Shown: in pieces, positions 10,143 to 19,968 of the stretch | Numbering within the stretch: the stretch's first letter is position 1 | How the letters are laid out: each line of letters begins with the position of its first letter | Assembly (NCBI GenBank): GCA_001970955.1 | Contig: MPUH01000508.1 | Coordinates: forward strand, 1 to 49,040 | Direction of reading: 5' to 3' | From: Stentor coeruleus | Lineage: Eukaryota > Ciliophora > Heterotrichea > Heterotrichida > Stentoridae | Length of the DNA stretch: 49,040 bases | Translations under genes and position numbers: made by a program | Notes under the pieces: model-generated | Told to the model about the DNA's origin: nothing | Database searches by the model: none | The model's input: only the letters and a program-made list of their open reading frames with translations

Positions 10143-11399
10143 TTATTTCCTATCTCTACCTGTAAAACTTTCTGATTTCTTTAACCTCTCTATCACAGCA
10201 CCCTTCTTAGTCTTACTTTGTTGTGTCAGATCATTAGAGATCTTACTATATTTCCTAATATTCTTACTAGTTAATTCAACAACTTGTGGTAGTATTGTAG
10301 CTATATTTTCCTTAAAGCCAATCTGTTTAACTATACTATTCCCTTCAATATCTAAAAGTCTTAAAGACTTTACAGAAGTCAATCCTGATATTCCTTGGAA
10401 ATATTGGATTTTATTATATGAAAGGTCTAATATTACAAGGCTTTCACAATAATTAAGAGCTTCAGTTTCGTTGATTCTATTATGGGCAAGGTAAAGCTCA
10501 CGAAGTTCTCTGAGTTTTCTTGTTCCAGTCACTGAAGTTATTAGGTTCCAACTAAGGTTTAAATATTCGAGATGATCAATATCTTCTAAATTCGGCATTC
10601 TTGATAAACGATTGTGTGATAAATTAAGTTCTATAAGGGTATTTGGTAGCTTTATTGATAAAATTGTGATTTTCCTACATGATAGATTGAGTTTAGTTGT
10701 ATCTTCATTAGCAGGTTGTAAATTCTTATAATTCTCTCCAAGTTCTGGAACTCGTAATGAAGCTCTATTATTCGAATTGAAATCTGAGCTTCCTCTCGGA
10801 CTAGGAGTAAACATCCCAGTTGCTAACTGAAATGATGCACTCTGAACCCCAGGAGGTGTTTGTGGTATCCTTAAATCCCCAAGTCTTTGTGACCTATGTT
10901 CATTTTCATAATCATAATCCATAGATGAGCTACTAAGCCTACTTATATACACAAGTTCATTCAAATCTATACTTCCTGGGCTTTCTGATCTTTCTCCTCT
11001 TTTATGTCCTGGTGTTGGATATGAGAATCCCATAACTTTTTCGATTATATAATCCCAATTGATGACTTTCCCAAAATCATTTTCAAATAAAATAAAGATT
11101 TCTTTAAAACTTAAACATCGAATTGAGGTACTTTTTTTGTATATGTTGTATGGGAGAAGTGGTAGTTTAGAAATGTTTTCGATTAAAGTATTTAAAAATG
11201 CTTCTGTTGTTATAGAGGCGGAACAGGGAGATAAGGATGGTATACTTGCGGTTAGGTTGAAGATTAGGCTGAGGTGATTTAACCATTCTAACCTACCCAT
11301 AACTTTATCGTTTTCATGTTCTTCGTAGTCTGAGCCTCGCATTTTGTTGAGTAAGGACTCCATTGTATTAATACTATTATTATACTTATATAAAATCAT
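10143..11399 (-). CDS. Leucine-rich-repeat protein (SDS22-like repeats)
   Basis: Single-exon gene of about 418 aa from the first ATG (11399). A second ATG at 11363 (MESLLNKMRG) is equally plausible, because the 12 codons between are AT-rich leader-like sequence. The frame extends upstream to a TTG, which is unlikely to be used. The N-terminal half has no recognisable domain and a Ser/Pro-rich linker. The C-terminal half carries about five to six LRRs of the short 22-residue type (TLIELNLSHNRLSRMPNLE, HLEYLNLSWNLI, ELRELYLAHNRI, SLVILDLSYNKI), ending with a cap-like segment (LRLLDIEGNSI). Such SDS22-like proteins act as scaffolds, often of phosphatase or ciliary complexes. Which one this is cannot be told. 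Confidence 0.8.
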   Translation of the reverse strand: MILYKYNNSINTMESLLNKMRGSDYEEHENDKVMGRLEWLNHLSLIFNLTASIPSLSPCSASITTEAFLNTLIENISKLPLLPYNIYKKSTSIRCLSFKEIFILFENDFGKVINWDYIIEKVMGFSYPTPGHKRGERSESPGSIDLNELVYISRLSSSSMDYDYENEHRSQRLGDLRIPQTPPGVQSASFQLATGMFTPSPRGSSDFNSNNRASLRVPELGENYKNLQPANEDTTKLNLSCRKITILSIKLPNTLIELNLSHNRLSRMPNLEDIDHLEYLNLSWNLITSVTGTRKLRELRELYLAHNRINETEALNYCESLVILDLSYNKIQYFQGISGLTSVKSLRLLDIEGNSIVKQIGFKENIATILPQVVELTSKNIRKYSKISNDLTQQSKTKKGAVIERLKKSESFTGRDRK

Positions 11400-12473
11400 A
11401 CTCAAAAACTTAATAAACTTAAAAAAACTACTTTATATTCTCCTTTATTACAACAATCAATAAAATGTATCTAAAAATCATATAAGAAAATATAAATCTT
11501 AAATATATAGCAAAGGGCATGAAAAAATCGGTAAAGATGATAATTCAGAAAGAAGACTTATGGGTTCAATGACCGAAGAAATTGAAGATAATAGAGGAGG
11601 AGAAGAAGATGACTTAATAAGAAGATAAAAATATTAGTTTTTAACAAAGATTATGAGATTATAATGCTTGAAAATATATATTTTTTTGTGAATTTTATAT
11701 TGAACTGTATAACTGATTTTTTTTGAAAGGAATTTAGTTATTAATAAGAAGAAATTATGAGAAACTATTTGCATGGGTGGCTTTTTATACCATTTATGCT
11801 TTTTAAGGATTTCAAAGGTTTTAATATATGTAAATAGACTTGGTAGCTTTGTGTCTGTTTAATTTTCTCGAAATTTCTGGGATGAATTCATAACAGATAC
11901 TCAATTTGTTTCTTAAGATCATCAAAGTTCCTCATATTTACAACCGCTCCAAATTCCAAAACTTTTAATTTGCTCGCAGTCAAATAAATTTTTTTTTGAA
12001 AAGATTTGCGATTTTTCAATATTAAAACTCTTCTATTAAACTTATAACCTCATCTATTATTATCATAGTAGCATTTAAATATCAAGAAATTTTTATTACT
12101 ACATTTCTAGGTTAAAATGATAAAAGCTTTCAAAACAAGCATCAACTAAACAGAAACTATACAGAAAAAGCTAAACCCAAACTCCAAAAACTCCAAAACT
12201 AAACTCATCAGAAATTCCTAAGTCTATAAAACTCACAACAATTAAATACAACTCCAATAATTCCCATTAAAAAAACTAAATCATCCAAACCTCATCCCAC
12301 AAAAAACCCCAAACTAAATATCTTTCCAAAATCTTCTTCCAAAAAACTTCCCAAATTACAAATAAAGTCTTAAATTTCTGAATAAAAAATATTTTGTAGG
12401 ACAATTATTCTATACAAGAAATCTTTTTATTAGTTTTAATTTTATTAAAGGTTAGGATAAGGTTTATATAAAA
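11400..12473. other. Spacer with a short acidic plus-strand frame
   Basis: No confident gene. At about 11514-11628 a plus-strand frame reads through acidic, coding-like sequence (SMTEEIEDNRGGEEDD) to a TAA. It has no convincing start beyond an ATG at 11561, and no tiny intron supplies one. The DNA left of it (11406-11470) is G-poor and the DNA right of it (11640-11930) is C-poor, as for a plus-strand gene. It may be a remnant or a very short gene. About 12120-12370 is the G-poor upstream flank of the next gene. Confidence 0.3.
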
Positions 12474-15400
12474 ATGATGCAGAATCTTAGGCCTATTGTT
12501 ACTGTTATAGGAGGCCAGAGGTTATTAGAATCTATTACAAAACTGGTTATCTGTAACTCACAAGATCAGCGTATGGACTATGAAAGCGTTGATTTCACAT
12601 ACAATTTCGATACACGCCGAGATGCGAAATCATTTGACAAGTATAATCCACAAGGTATACTTAAGCTTTCATGGACAACAAAATGTCGTAAATTTATCCC
12701 AGCCTGTATTGTTTTAGTTTTTGATTGGTGTGGTGGAGTTGATTCACCTATTCTTGAATCCCCAGACTGGAAACATAAAGAAGCAACAATATTAAAACAT
12801 GTGAGAAAATTTAAAGAACAATGCAAAGGACGGCTTGTAAAAATCTGCGTACTCTGCTACTTGGGTTCAACAAATGAAGAAATTATCTTAGAAGAAAAAC
12901 TGTCCCAACTTAAAAAAAACGGAGAAATCGATAGCAAAGGAGTTTTTCTAGTAAAACACAAGCTCGAAGAAGGGGAAATGCCAGGGAAAATAAAAAAATA
13001 CCTCTGGGACGGCTGCATCAGTCACTACAAAGACGAAATCGACAGATTAAAAAAGCTCAAATCTCGAGCACACAAAGAACTCAGTGGCAATTTTATGGAA
13101 ATCCAAATTCGATACAATTTTAAAATGGGTTTCTATAGTGAGTTAAAACAAGACAAAGACTTAGCATTAAACTTTTACAAAAAAGCTTATAAAGAACTTC
13201 AAGACCCAACAGTAAATCAAATAATCCTTTTAGATGAAAAAAGATCTGTTGCTGATTTAATAGTCCATAGAATCCAATGTGTATTACTAAACCTACCTAA
13301 TTTATTAAGTAAACTTGTGGCGAATCAAGCTCTAAATTCTAATGAAAAACAATTATTATTAGATCGGACAAAAGAGTCTATAGGGTTGTTTAAATCTCAT
13401 ATTCTAACATATAAAGTATCAAAAAACATAACTTGTGCATTTGAATATTGGAAGTGGCTTGGGGAACATTTTTCAAGGTTTGGGACTTTATTAGAGTCTA
13501 TGCCTGAAGAAGTTTATGAGAAAGACAATTTCTGGACCCATCCTGGGTTTTATTTCCAAGCTGCAGGAGTTTATTATATAATGCGTATGAAAGTTACGGT
13601 TGAAGACACAGAGTTTTTACAATCAGTAGTAAACTGGCAAGGGTTCATAGCGAATTCAAGCCTTAGGATCAAAGACCCTGTGTTTCTAGGAAAACCCAAA
13701 ACTTTAGCCCAACACCCTTGTGAAGCTGATGTTGTAGAAGGGATGAGCCTCTCAGATCAATCAAACATAATAAAAATCCTCGAAGAAGCTGAAATAAAAC
13801 ACTTACCTATCGCCCTTGAGTACCTTTTCAGAGCATTGAAATTCTATAAAACCCTAGTCCCAATGACCAAAATCTGTTCTGAACTTTCATATATGCTCGC
13901 AAATCTTTATAAGAAAAAAGGGGATTATAACACTGATTACGCTTACAAGTCAGAAATCGTCAGTAAAATTGATGGTTGGGAAATGATTCAAGAAGGTCTT
14001 CTTGACGACCTAATATCATGCGCCGACAATTCCCAAAAAGTCCAAGATTTAATCCAATATACACTCAAAGCACTTGAAATCCATCATAAAAACTCAGATC
14101 TAATGTTTGAAAAACTTAACAACACTTTAACAGGGAATTTAATACAAATCAACACTTGTGGGATAATAAAAGCTAAAGCTAAATTCGAAGTTAAAAATAT
14201 TACAACATATTCCCCTGTAGTACTAAACATATCATTTACTAACACTTTGCTATGCTCTTTATCCCCTATAAAAGTCTCTCTTTTTTTCTCAGACCCATCT
14301 TTTAACTGTGAAAATTTCCAGACAATTTCTTTAGACCCAGGTTTAAACAAGAAAATATCATATAAATTTGTTATAAAATCTTTATCATTACAAGAACTTG
14401 TGTTATTGAAAATTATAGCAAGATATGAACCTGCTGATATGAGTTGGATTGATTTTGAGATTAAAACTCATACTAAAGTATTAGTCACAGCACCAACTCC
14501 ACAATTATCCCCAACATTTAATCATTTACCCTTTGCGCTTATAGGTGAAGAGCATATTTTAACAATAAACCTTCATCCTTATTCTGAACTTTCATCATTA
14601 AAAATCATGATTTATGAAGATGATAGAAACCCTTCATCACAAAAATCCTCTTGTATACTTAGGAATTTCCCTAACAATTACATGATTTTTAATAATGAAA
14701 ATATGATATTAGAAGATGGAATTTTTATATCCCATATAACATCCCCACAGACTTTACCTTTAAAAACTATTTTTTATCAAGAAAAAAACTATTCTTTTAA
14801 AGTTAAATTCTCATATACAGTACATAAAGATCATGATATTATTTACAACTCAGAAGAAGTTTATGTTTTAGATGTAAGTGCTCAATTACCTTTTCAAATT
14901 TTAATGAAATGGATGAGTATTATAGAACCTCTAAAACCTATTGTCCTTAATATACAAATAACTAATGATTTCCCTTTAGCATTTTACTTATCGAAAATCG
15001 CTTTGGTTGCTGAAAGTGATTGGAAATGCGAAGAAGAAAAAAAATACTATAATTTAAAAGTAGCTGAAGGGAATTGGATTAGTGAATATTTTGTGGTTAA
15101 GGTTTTGAATATAGAAAATGCTTGTAATATTGATGGTTTTTTATTAGTAACTTGGTCTAGAGATAAAAATGTTCAAGATAGTTTGATTGAGTCAAATGGA
15201 TCTGTTAGTAATATATGTAAAATACCTATTGTAGGTTTTAGTTCTGTTGTTTTTCCTTTGGATATTGAAGTTATTGTTGGAAGTGAGTTTTTTATTGGTC
15301 AAGTTTTTGAGATGATTGTTGTTATTAGAAATAAAACAAAATTAGATTTAGAAGCGAGGATTGTTATTGAAGAAACTATGTGGTTTTTAGTTGGAGGAGG

Positions 15401-15557
15401 TGAAAATGCAAAATTTGAAGTTAAAGGTGTTGGGGAAAAGGTTTTTAAGTTTTGTTTGGTTGGGGTTGAAGCTGGGATTAAGGATCTACCTAAAGTTAAT
15501 GTGAACCTTGCAGAAGTTACGAGAAGTTGGCAAGGAAAAGTTATGATTCTTCCTTAA
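12474..15557 (+). CDS. TRAPPC11: TRAPPC11 homologue (foie gras family, TRAPP complex subunit)
   Basis: Single-exon gene of 1027 aa, close to the usual 1,100 aa of this family. Residues about 215-520 form the helical foie-gras domain, with the diagnostic block around FWTHPGFYFQAAGVYYI and, further on, LPIALEYLFRALKFY. The C-terminal half (about 580-1027) is beta-rich with Ig-like segments, as in the gryzun/TRAPPC11 C-terminus. TRAPPC11 is a subunit of the TRAPP tethering complex acting in ER-to-Golgi and Golgi traffic. Two ATGs stand in tandem at the start. The flanks are typical: G-poor upstream and C-poor downstream. Identification rests on motif recall rather than a search, but length, order and motifs agree. 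Confidence 0.85.
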   Translation: MMQNLRPIVTVIGGQRLLESITKLVICNSQDQRMDYESVDFTYNFDTRRDAKSFDKYNPQGILKLSWTTKCRKFIPACIVLVFDWCGGVDSPILESPDWKHKEATILKHVRKFKEQCKGRLVKICVLCYLGSTNEEIILEEKLSQLKKNGEIDSKGVFLVKHKLEEGEMPGKIKKYLWDGCISHYKDEIDRLKKLKSRAHKELSGNFMEIQIRYNFKMGFYSELKQDKDLALNFYKKAYKELQDPTVNQIILLDEKRSVADLIVHRIQCVLLNLPNLLSKLVANQALNSNEKQLLLDRTKESIGLFKSHILTYKVSKNITCAFEYWKWLGEHFSRFGTLLESMPEEVYEKDNFWTHPGFYFQAAGVYYIMRMKVTVEDTEFLQSVVNWQGFIANSSLRIKDPVFLGKPKTLAQHPCEADVVEGMSLSDQSNIIKILEEAEIKHLPIALEYLFRALKFYKTLVPMTKICSELSYMLANLYKKKGDYNTDYAYKSEIVSKIDGWEMIQEGLLDDLISCADNSQKVQDLIQYTLKALEIHHKNSDLMFEKLNNTLTGNLIQINTCGIIKAKAKFEVKNITTYSPVVLNISFTNTLLCSLSPIKVSLFFSDPSFNCENFQTISLDPGLNKKISYKFVIKSLSLQELVLLKIIARYEPADMSWIDFEIKTHTKVLVTAPTPQLSPTFNHLPFALIGEEHILTINLHPYSELSSLKIMIYEDDRNPSSQKSSCILRNFPNNYMIFNNENMILEDGIFISHITSPQTLPLKTIFYQEKNYSFKVKFSYTVHKDHDIIYNSEEVYVLDVSAQLPFQILMKWMSIIEPLKPIVLNIQITNDFPLAFYLSKIALVAESDWKCEEEKKYYNLKVAEGNWISEYFVVKVLNIENACNIDGFLLVTWSRDKNVQDSLIESNGSVSNICKIPIVGFSSVVFPLDIEVIVGSEFFIGQVFEMIVVIRNKTKLDLEARIVIEETMWFLVGGGENAKFEVKGVGEKVFKFCLVGVEAGIKDLPKVNVNLAEVTRSWQGKVMILP

Positions 15558-15738
15558 TGATGATAATGATAGTTTGGATACAAATAGATTATAGTTTTTA
15601 TTTTAACTTTTAGTATGAGTCATTTTTTGTATATTTTTACTGCAGTTAGACTTTGTTGATAATTTTTTACATCTTTTAAGTCATTTTAATATTTTTTTAT
15701 ATGAAATTTTTACATAATTTTTGTCTTAGACCCAAACT

Positions 15739-16572
15739 ATGAGGCTTGAAGATAATAAAAAACCTTTTACCCTCAGGATAAATCATAAAAACTTGCCTTT
15801 TGATGGAGAAGTTAATAAACTTCATATCCAAAGTTTCTTTTTTATGTATATAAATAAAGAAATAATTATGGGAAATGTTTATAAGATGAAGAAAATGATC
15901 TTAGGCTCAGCAAATTTTACAGACCCACCTGCTATTAAAGAGTTATCTTTACCAGATAATTCATATCTTGAATACATTGATCAGATTATCTTAAGTAGAA
16001 CCAGAGAATCTTGGTTTTCTCAAGCACGATGGGAACTTTTACTAACAACACAAACCAAAAAATATTTTATCCTTGAATCTATTGGGGAAAAAACTTTAGC
16101 TACAAGGAAAAAAAATTACACAATTGGGGAATTTGTTAGACAAGTTCAAGTGGTCCCATTTTTAACAGTGAAAAAAGCTAGAAAATTGTTTGAAAAAAAA
16201 GTTAAAAAGATAGGGGAAAATGATTATGATGTTAATGAACTTAATATGTTTTTAGATGAAATATCAGGGGAAAATGATGTAAAATTAGTTGAGGAAATAT
16301 TGTCGTTGATTGTAGAAGACTCAATTTTGGTAAAGAATGCAAAAGATTATGAGCAGAGTTATATAGCTTATATGACAAGGTATAAGGTTTATAAGATGAT
16401 AAAGTATTTGGAATCTTTAGGGAAAAATCGGGAATATGTTTATCAGGTTATTGAAAATGTTAGGAGTAAGAAGATAAGGAGAATGTTTTATAATCTTTGT
16501 TTGGAGTTGCTGGAGGGAACTGAAAAGAAGAAGAAATTTATAGAAAAGTTTAAAAGACTTAAAAGCTTTTGA
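15739..16572 (+). CDS. Hypothetical protein, 277 aa, lysine-rich and helical
   Basis: Not recognised. It is a single-exon frame ending in TGA, one of the genes showing that TGA is a stop here. It is strongly basic, with residues about 80-150 containing mixed strands (RWELLLTTQTKKYFILES) and residues 150-277 predicted helical with many Lys and Glu. There is no signal peptide or membrane segment. It lies 181 bases after TRAPPC11 on the same strand, but that gap has its own downstream-flank composition, so an operon is not suggested. The codon use and amino-acid mix are like neighbouring real genes. Confidence 0.65.
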   Translation: MRLEDNKKPFTLRINHKNLPFDGEVNKLHIQSFFFMYINKEIIMGNVYKMKKMILGSANFTDPPAIKELSLPDNSYLEYIDQIILSRTRESWFSQARWELLLTTQTKKYFILESIGEKTLATRKKNYTIGEFVRQVQVVPFLTVKKARKLFEKKVKKIGENDYDVNELNMFLDEISGENDVKLVEEILSLIVEDSILVKNAKDYEQSYIAYMTRYKVYKMIKYLESLGKNREYVYQVIENVRSKKIRRMFYNLCLELLEGTEKKKKFIEKFKRLKSF

Positions 16573-17211
16573 TTATTATTAGTTTTATCATATGGAAGAT
16601 ATGAATGTTTGTGGTGATGTTAAGATTTTAGTTGTTTTATATAAAAATAAGATAGGCTATTAGAAGTAATTATGCTTGATAAAGTATTAAGTCAATGCTT
16701 ATAACCAGCTAATTTCTGGCAAATTTGTAATTTATTTACTAGCTTTAATGCTTTAAAATGCTTCTATAAAATCTTTATCAGATCATCAATGAATTAGATA
16801 ATGCCAATAATCAATCCCAATTCATTCATATAAAAAATCATAAAATACAATATTATTTTAACCCACACAAGCCTATCTCAACCCATGCACTATTTATCTA
16901 TGAACTTTAAAAATAGCCTATAAAATCAAAGCTAAATCCCAGTTAACATTATAATCAAAACATAAAAAAAATAAACATAATCCTAACATTAAAAAAAATT
17001 ATTATCCCTGCCTATATTCCATTTACCATTACCCATATAAAATTTAAATCTCTTTAACAATAAACATTCTTTACGTCAAATCTATATAAAACCAACTAAA
17101 AAATTCTCCACACATTCCCATTCTCCTAAACCACAACAAATTCCAATCATCACTGCCCTTATAATTTTCATCTTTATAAAAACCTTATTTAAAAAAATAC
17201 TTGATTTGTAA
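16573..17211. other. Intergenic spacer
   Basis: No gene is seen. About 16575-16700 is the C-poor downstream flank of the gene on the left; about 16800-17190 is strikingly G-poor and leads into the kinase gene. Confidence 0.4.
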
Positions 17212-19899
17212 ATGGGAAGTTGCCTTAACAACAAACAACTCGAAGAGCACAATCTAGAAAACCTTGACGACGGTAAAATTGAATCAATATCTATAAAAAA
17301 CGTTCAAGAAGGCTCCTCTATCCACAAATCCTTCCCTCCTGGACTAGAACGTAAATCCGTAAAGAAAAAAGCTCCTGTTGGGGATAAAAGGCTTGAAGAC
17401 TCATTTGCAAGAGATGCTCCAGATGCAATAATAACAAAAAAGCTCAAGACCCCTTATGATCTCCAAATGATATACAATTCTTTAAGCAAGCATTTTATAT
17501 TCAAAAACCTTACAAAAGAACAGCAGGATTTGATTATGCAAGAAATGAAATATTATTCATTACCAGAAAGTTCTTTTATTGTTGAGCAAGGTAAACCTGG
17601 GAATAACTTTTTTGTCATTGCTGCTGGTAAAGTTGAAATTTTAGTAAACGGATTAAGGGTAAATATTCTTGTACCAGGAGATAGTTTTGGTGAAATGGCT
17701 TTATTACAAGATAAGCCTCGTAGTGCTAGTGTTAAAACCTTAGAAATAGTCAACCTCTGGGGAGTTGACCGCGTAACTTTTCGCCAAGCTGTTCAAGCTA
17801 TAAATGCAACTAATTACGCTCAGAATAAAACTTTTATAGAAACTGTTCCTATGTTTCAAATACTAACCCCATTACAAAAAGAGTTACTCTTAAGCTCGAT
17901 ATCAATAATGAATTATAGTGAAACTCAAAAAATTGTTAATGAAGGGGAAACTGGAGATCTTTTTTATATAATAAAAGAAGGGACTGTCAGTTGTACAAGA
18001 GGAGGAACGTTTTTAAGAAATATGATTGCTGGGGAATATTTTGGGGAACAGGCACTTTTATATGGAACACCAAGGACAGCTACAATAACAGCAATTAGTG
18101 AGACAAAATGCTTGGTTATTGGTAGAGAAGAACTGACAAAAGCTTTAGGAAGTCAATTTTCACAAATTATATATAGGAATTCAATACGTATGGCTTTTGA
18201 TAGATGCAAATCTTTGAGAGAATTAACTGATTTCCAAGCGAAGACACTTGTGAATCTTATGAAGGTGACAACTTTTGAAGCGAATGATGTGGTGATTAAG
18301 GCAGGAACGAAAAAAAATGAACAGTTTTATGTTGTAGCTAATGGGAAGTTGAGGAATAATATTAATCAGATAGTTGCTGACATTTTTAGCGCCTTAGGGG
18401 AAAATGAGATTTTTAATGATGATCAAGGGGTTTATGATGAGCTTATTGCTGTAGAAAGAGTAGATATTGCGAGTATTAATAAAGAGGATTTTAAAAATAT
18501 CATTGGGGGGAATATTGATAAGCTGACTATAGATGGAGAAATCTTGAAGGTTTTGAAAAAAGTTAACTTGTTCCACAGTTTAAGTCAAGAGAAAATCAAA
18601 ACACTTGTTGGTTTGCTGAAAATACAAGAGTATCAAGAAGGAGAGATTATATTTTTCCAAGGAGTGCCAGGGGATTCATTTTATGTTGTAAAGTCAGGTA
18701 GGGTAGAAGTTATAAAAAACGATGTAATACTCAGAACAATCAACAAACTAGACTATTTCGGAGAGCGTTCTATATTATTCAACGAATTAAGAACTGCAAC
18801 AATAAAAGCTCAATCCAAAGTTGAATGCTGGGTCCTACACAAATCTGACTTTTTTCGTGTAATCGACGAACGTATGCGAATGATGTTACAAAAACGTATC
18901 CAACTACAAGATGATAATATAACCCTAGATGATCTTATAATAATCAAAAAACTAGGCCACGGGATGTTTGGAAATGTATTTTTGTCAGCCCATAAGACTA
19001 AAAAAAACCTTTATGCTTTAAAAACTATAGACAGGAAAAAAATTGATAATGAAAAAGTCCAAGATAGTCTTATTTTAGAAAGAAAAATACTTATGCAACT
19101 TAATCATATGCTGATATTAAAGCTTATTAAGACTTTTAAAGATCATAAAAGACTGTATTTTTTATTGGAGTATGTTAGAGGACAGGATTTGTTTGATGTT
19201 ATTAGGGAACTTGGTCTTGTTTCTGATAAAGATTCTAAGTTTTATGCTGGATGTATGATTATGATATTTGAACATTTGCATGAAAGGGATATTGTTTATA
19301 GGGATTTAAAACCTGAAAATGTTATGGTTGATGAAGAAGGGTATCCGAAGCTTATTGATTTTGGCACTGCTAGGATTGTAGAAGGGAGGACGTATACAAT
19401 GATTGGCACTCCACATTATATGGCACCTGAGGTTATATTGGGAAAAGGGTATGGGATTAGTGCTGATTATTGGAGTTTAGGGATTATGATCTACGAATTT
19501 ATATGTGGAGGTGTTCCTTTTGGAGAAAGTGAATCAGACTCATATGCAATTTATGAAAAGGTCCTTGAAGGCAAAATAACCTATCCTAGCTATGCTAATC
19601 CAACACCTGATTCTAAAAAATTCATCGATCAGCTTCTAAGCAAAAACCCGGCGTTACGAAGTGGTGGTAGCATAGAAAACTTGAAATCAAATACTTGGCT
19701 TAAAGACACAGATTGGGAAGGACTTTTTGAAAAGAAAATAGAGCCTCCATATATCCCCGTGATCCCTAATTTGAATTGGGAAATTGAAAAAGCTTTTAAA
19801 AACATAAGAAACATAAGCCAAGTAATATCTTATGAAGAAAGAGGTAGTTCATATAGTAACTATAAGCCAAAGAATCCGCATTGGGATGAAGAATTTTAA
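17212..19899 (+). CDS. PKG: cGMP-dependent protein kinase with four cyclic-nucleotide-binding domains
   Basis: Single-exon gene of 895 aa. The N-terminus MGSC fits N-myristoylation at Gly2 with palmitoylation at Cys4, suggesting membrane anchoring. Four CNB domains follow: A (about 95-205; FGEMALLQDKPRSA, 159-172), B (about 212-330; FGEQALLYGTPRTA, 277-290), C (about 335-430; phosphate-binding cassette lost) and D (about 450-560; FGERSILFNELRTA, 516-529). The kinase domain (about 574-835) has a glycine loop GHGMFGNV (582-589), VAIK-type Lys604, the catalytic loop YRDLKPEN (696-703), DFGTA (716-720) and GTPHYMAPE (732-740). An AGC-type tail follows. The order resembles apicomplexan and ciliate PKGs, which carry one degenerate site among four. 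Cyclic nucleotide preference (cGMP versus cAMP) cannot be fixed by eye; the T in PRTA of domains B and D favours cGMP. Confidence 0.92.
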   Translation: MGSCLNNKQLEEHNLENLDDGKIESISIKNVQEGSSIHKSFPPGLERKSVKKKAPVGDKRLEDSFARDAPDAIITKKLKTPYDLQMIYNSLSKHFIFKNLTKEQQDLIMQEMKYYSLPESSFIVEQGKPGNNFFVIAAGKVEILVNGLRVNILVPGDSFGEMALLQDKPRSASVKTLEIVNLWGVDRVTFRQAVQAINATNYAQNKTFIETVPMFQILTPLQKELLLSSISIMNYSETQKIVNEGETGDLFYIIKEGTVSCTRGGTFLRNMIAGEYFGEQALLYGTPRTATITAISETKCLVIGREELTKALGSQFSQIIYRNSIRMAFDRCKSLRELTDFQAKTLVNLMKVTTFEANDVVIKAGTKKNEQFYVVANGKLRNNINQIVADIFSALGENEIFNDDQGVYDELIAVERVDIASINKEDFKNIIGGNIDKLTIDGEILKVLKKVNLFHSLSQEKIKTLVGLLKIQEYQEGEIIFFQGVPGDSFYVVKSGRVEVIKNDVILRTINKLDYFGERSILFNELRTATIKAQSKVECWVLHKSDFFRVIDERMRMMLQKRIQLQDDNITLDDLIIIKKLGHGMFGNVFLSAHKTKKNLYALKTIDRKKIDNEKVQDSLILERKILMQLNHMLILKLIKTFKDHKRLYFLLEYVRGQDLFDVIRELGLVSDKDSKFYAGCMIMIFEHLHERDIVYRDLKPENVMVDEEGYPKLIDFGTARIVEGRTYTMIGTPHYMAPEVILGKGYGISADYWSLGIMIYEFICGGVPFGESESDSYAIYEKVLEGKITYPSYANPTPDSKKFIDQLLSKNPALRSGGSIENLKSNTWLKDTDWEGLFEKKIEPPYIPVIPNLNWEIEKAFKNIRNISQVISYEERGSSYSNYKPKNPHWDEEF

Positions 19900-19968
19900 T
19901 ATAAAATTAGAAAACTGGTATTTAAGACTAATACAATATAAGTAACGATAGTTTAATAATTCATAAGG

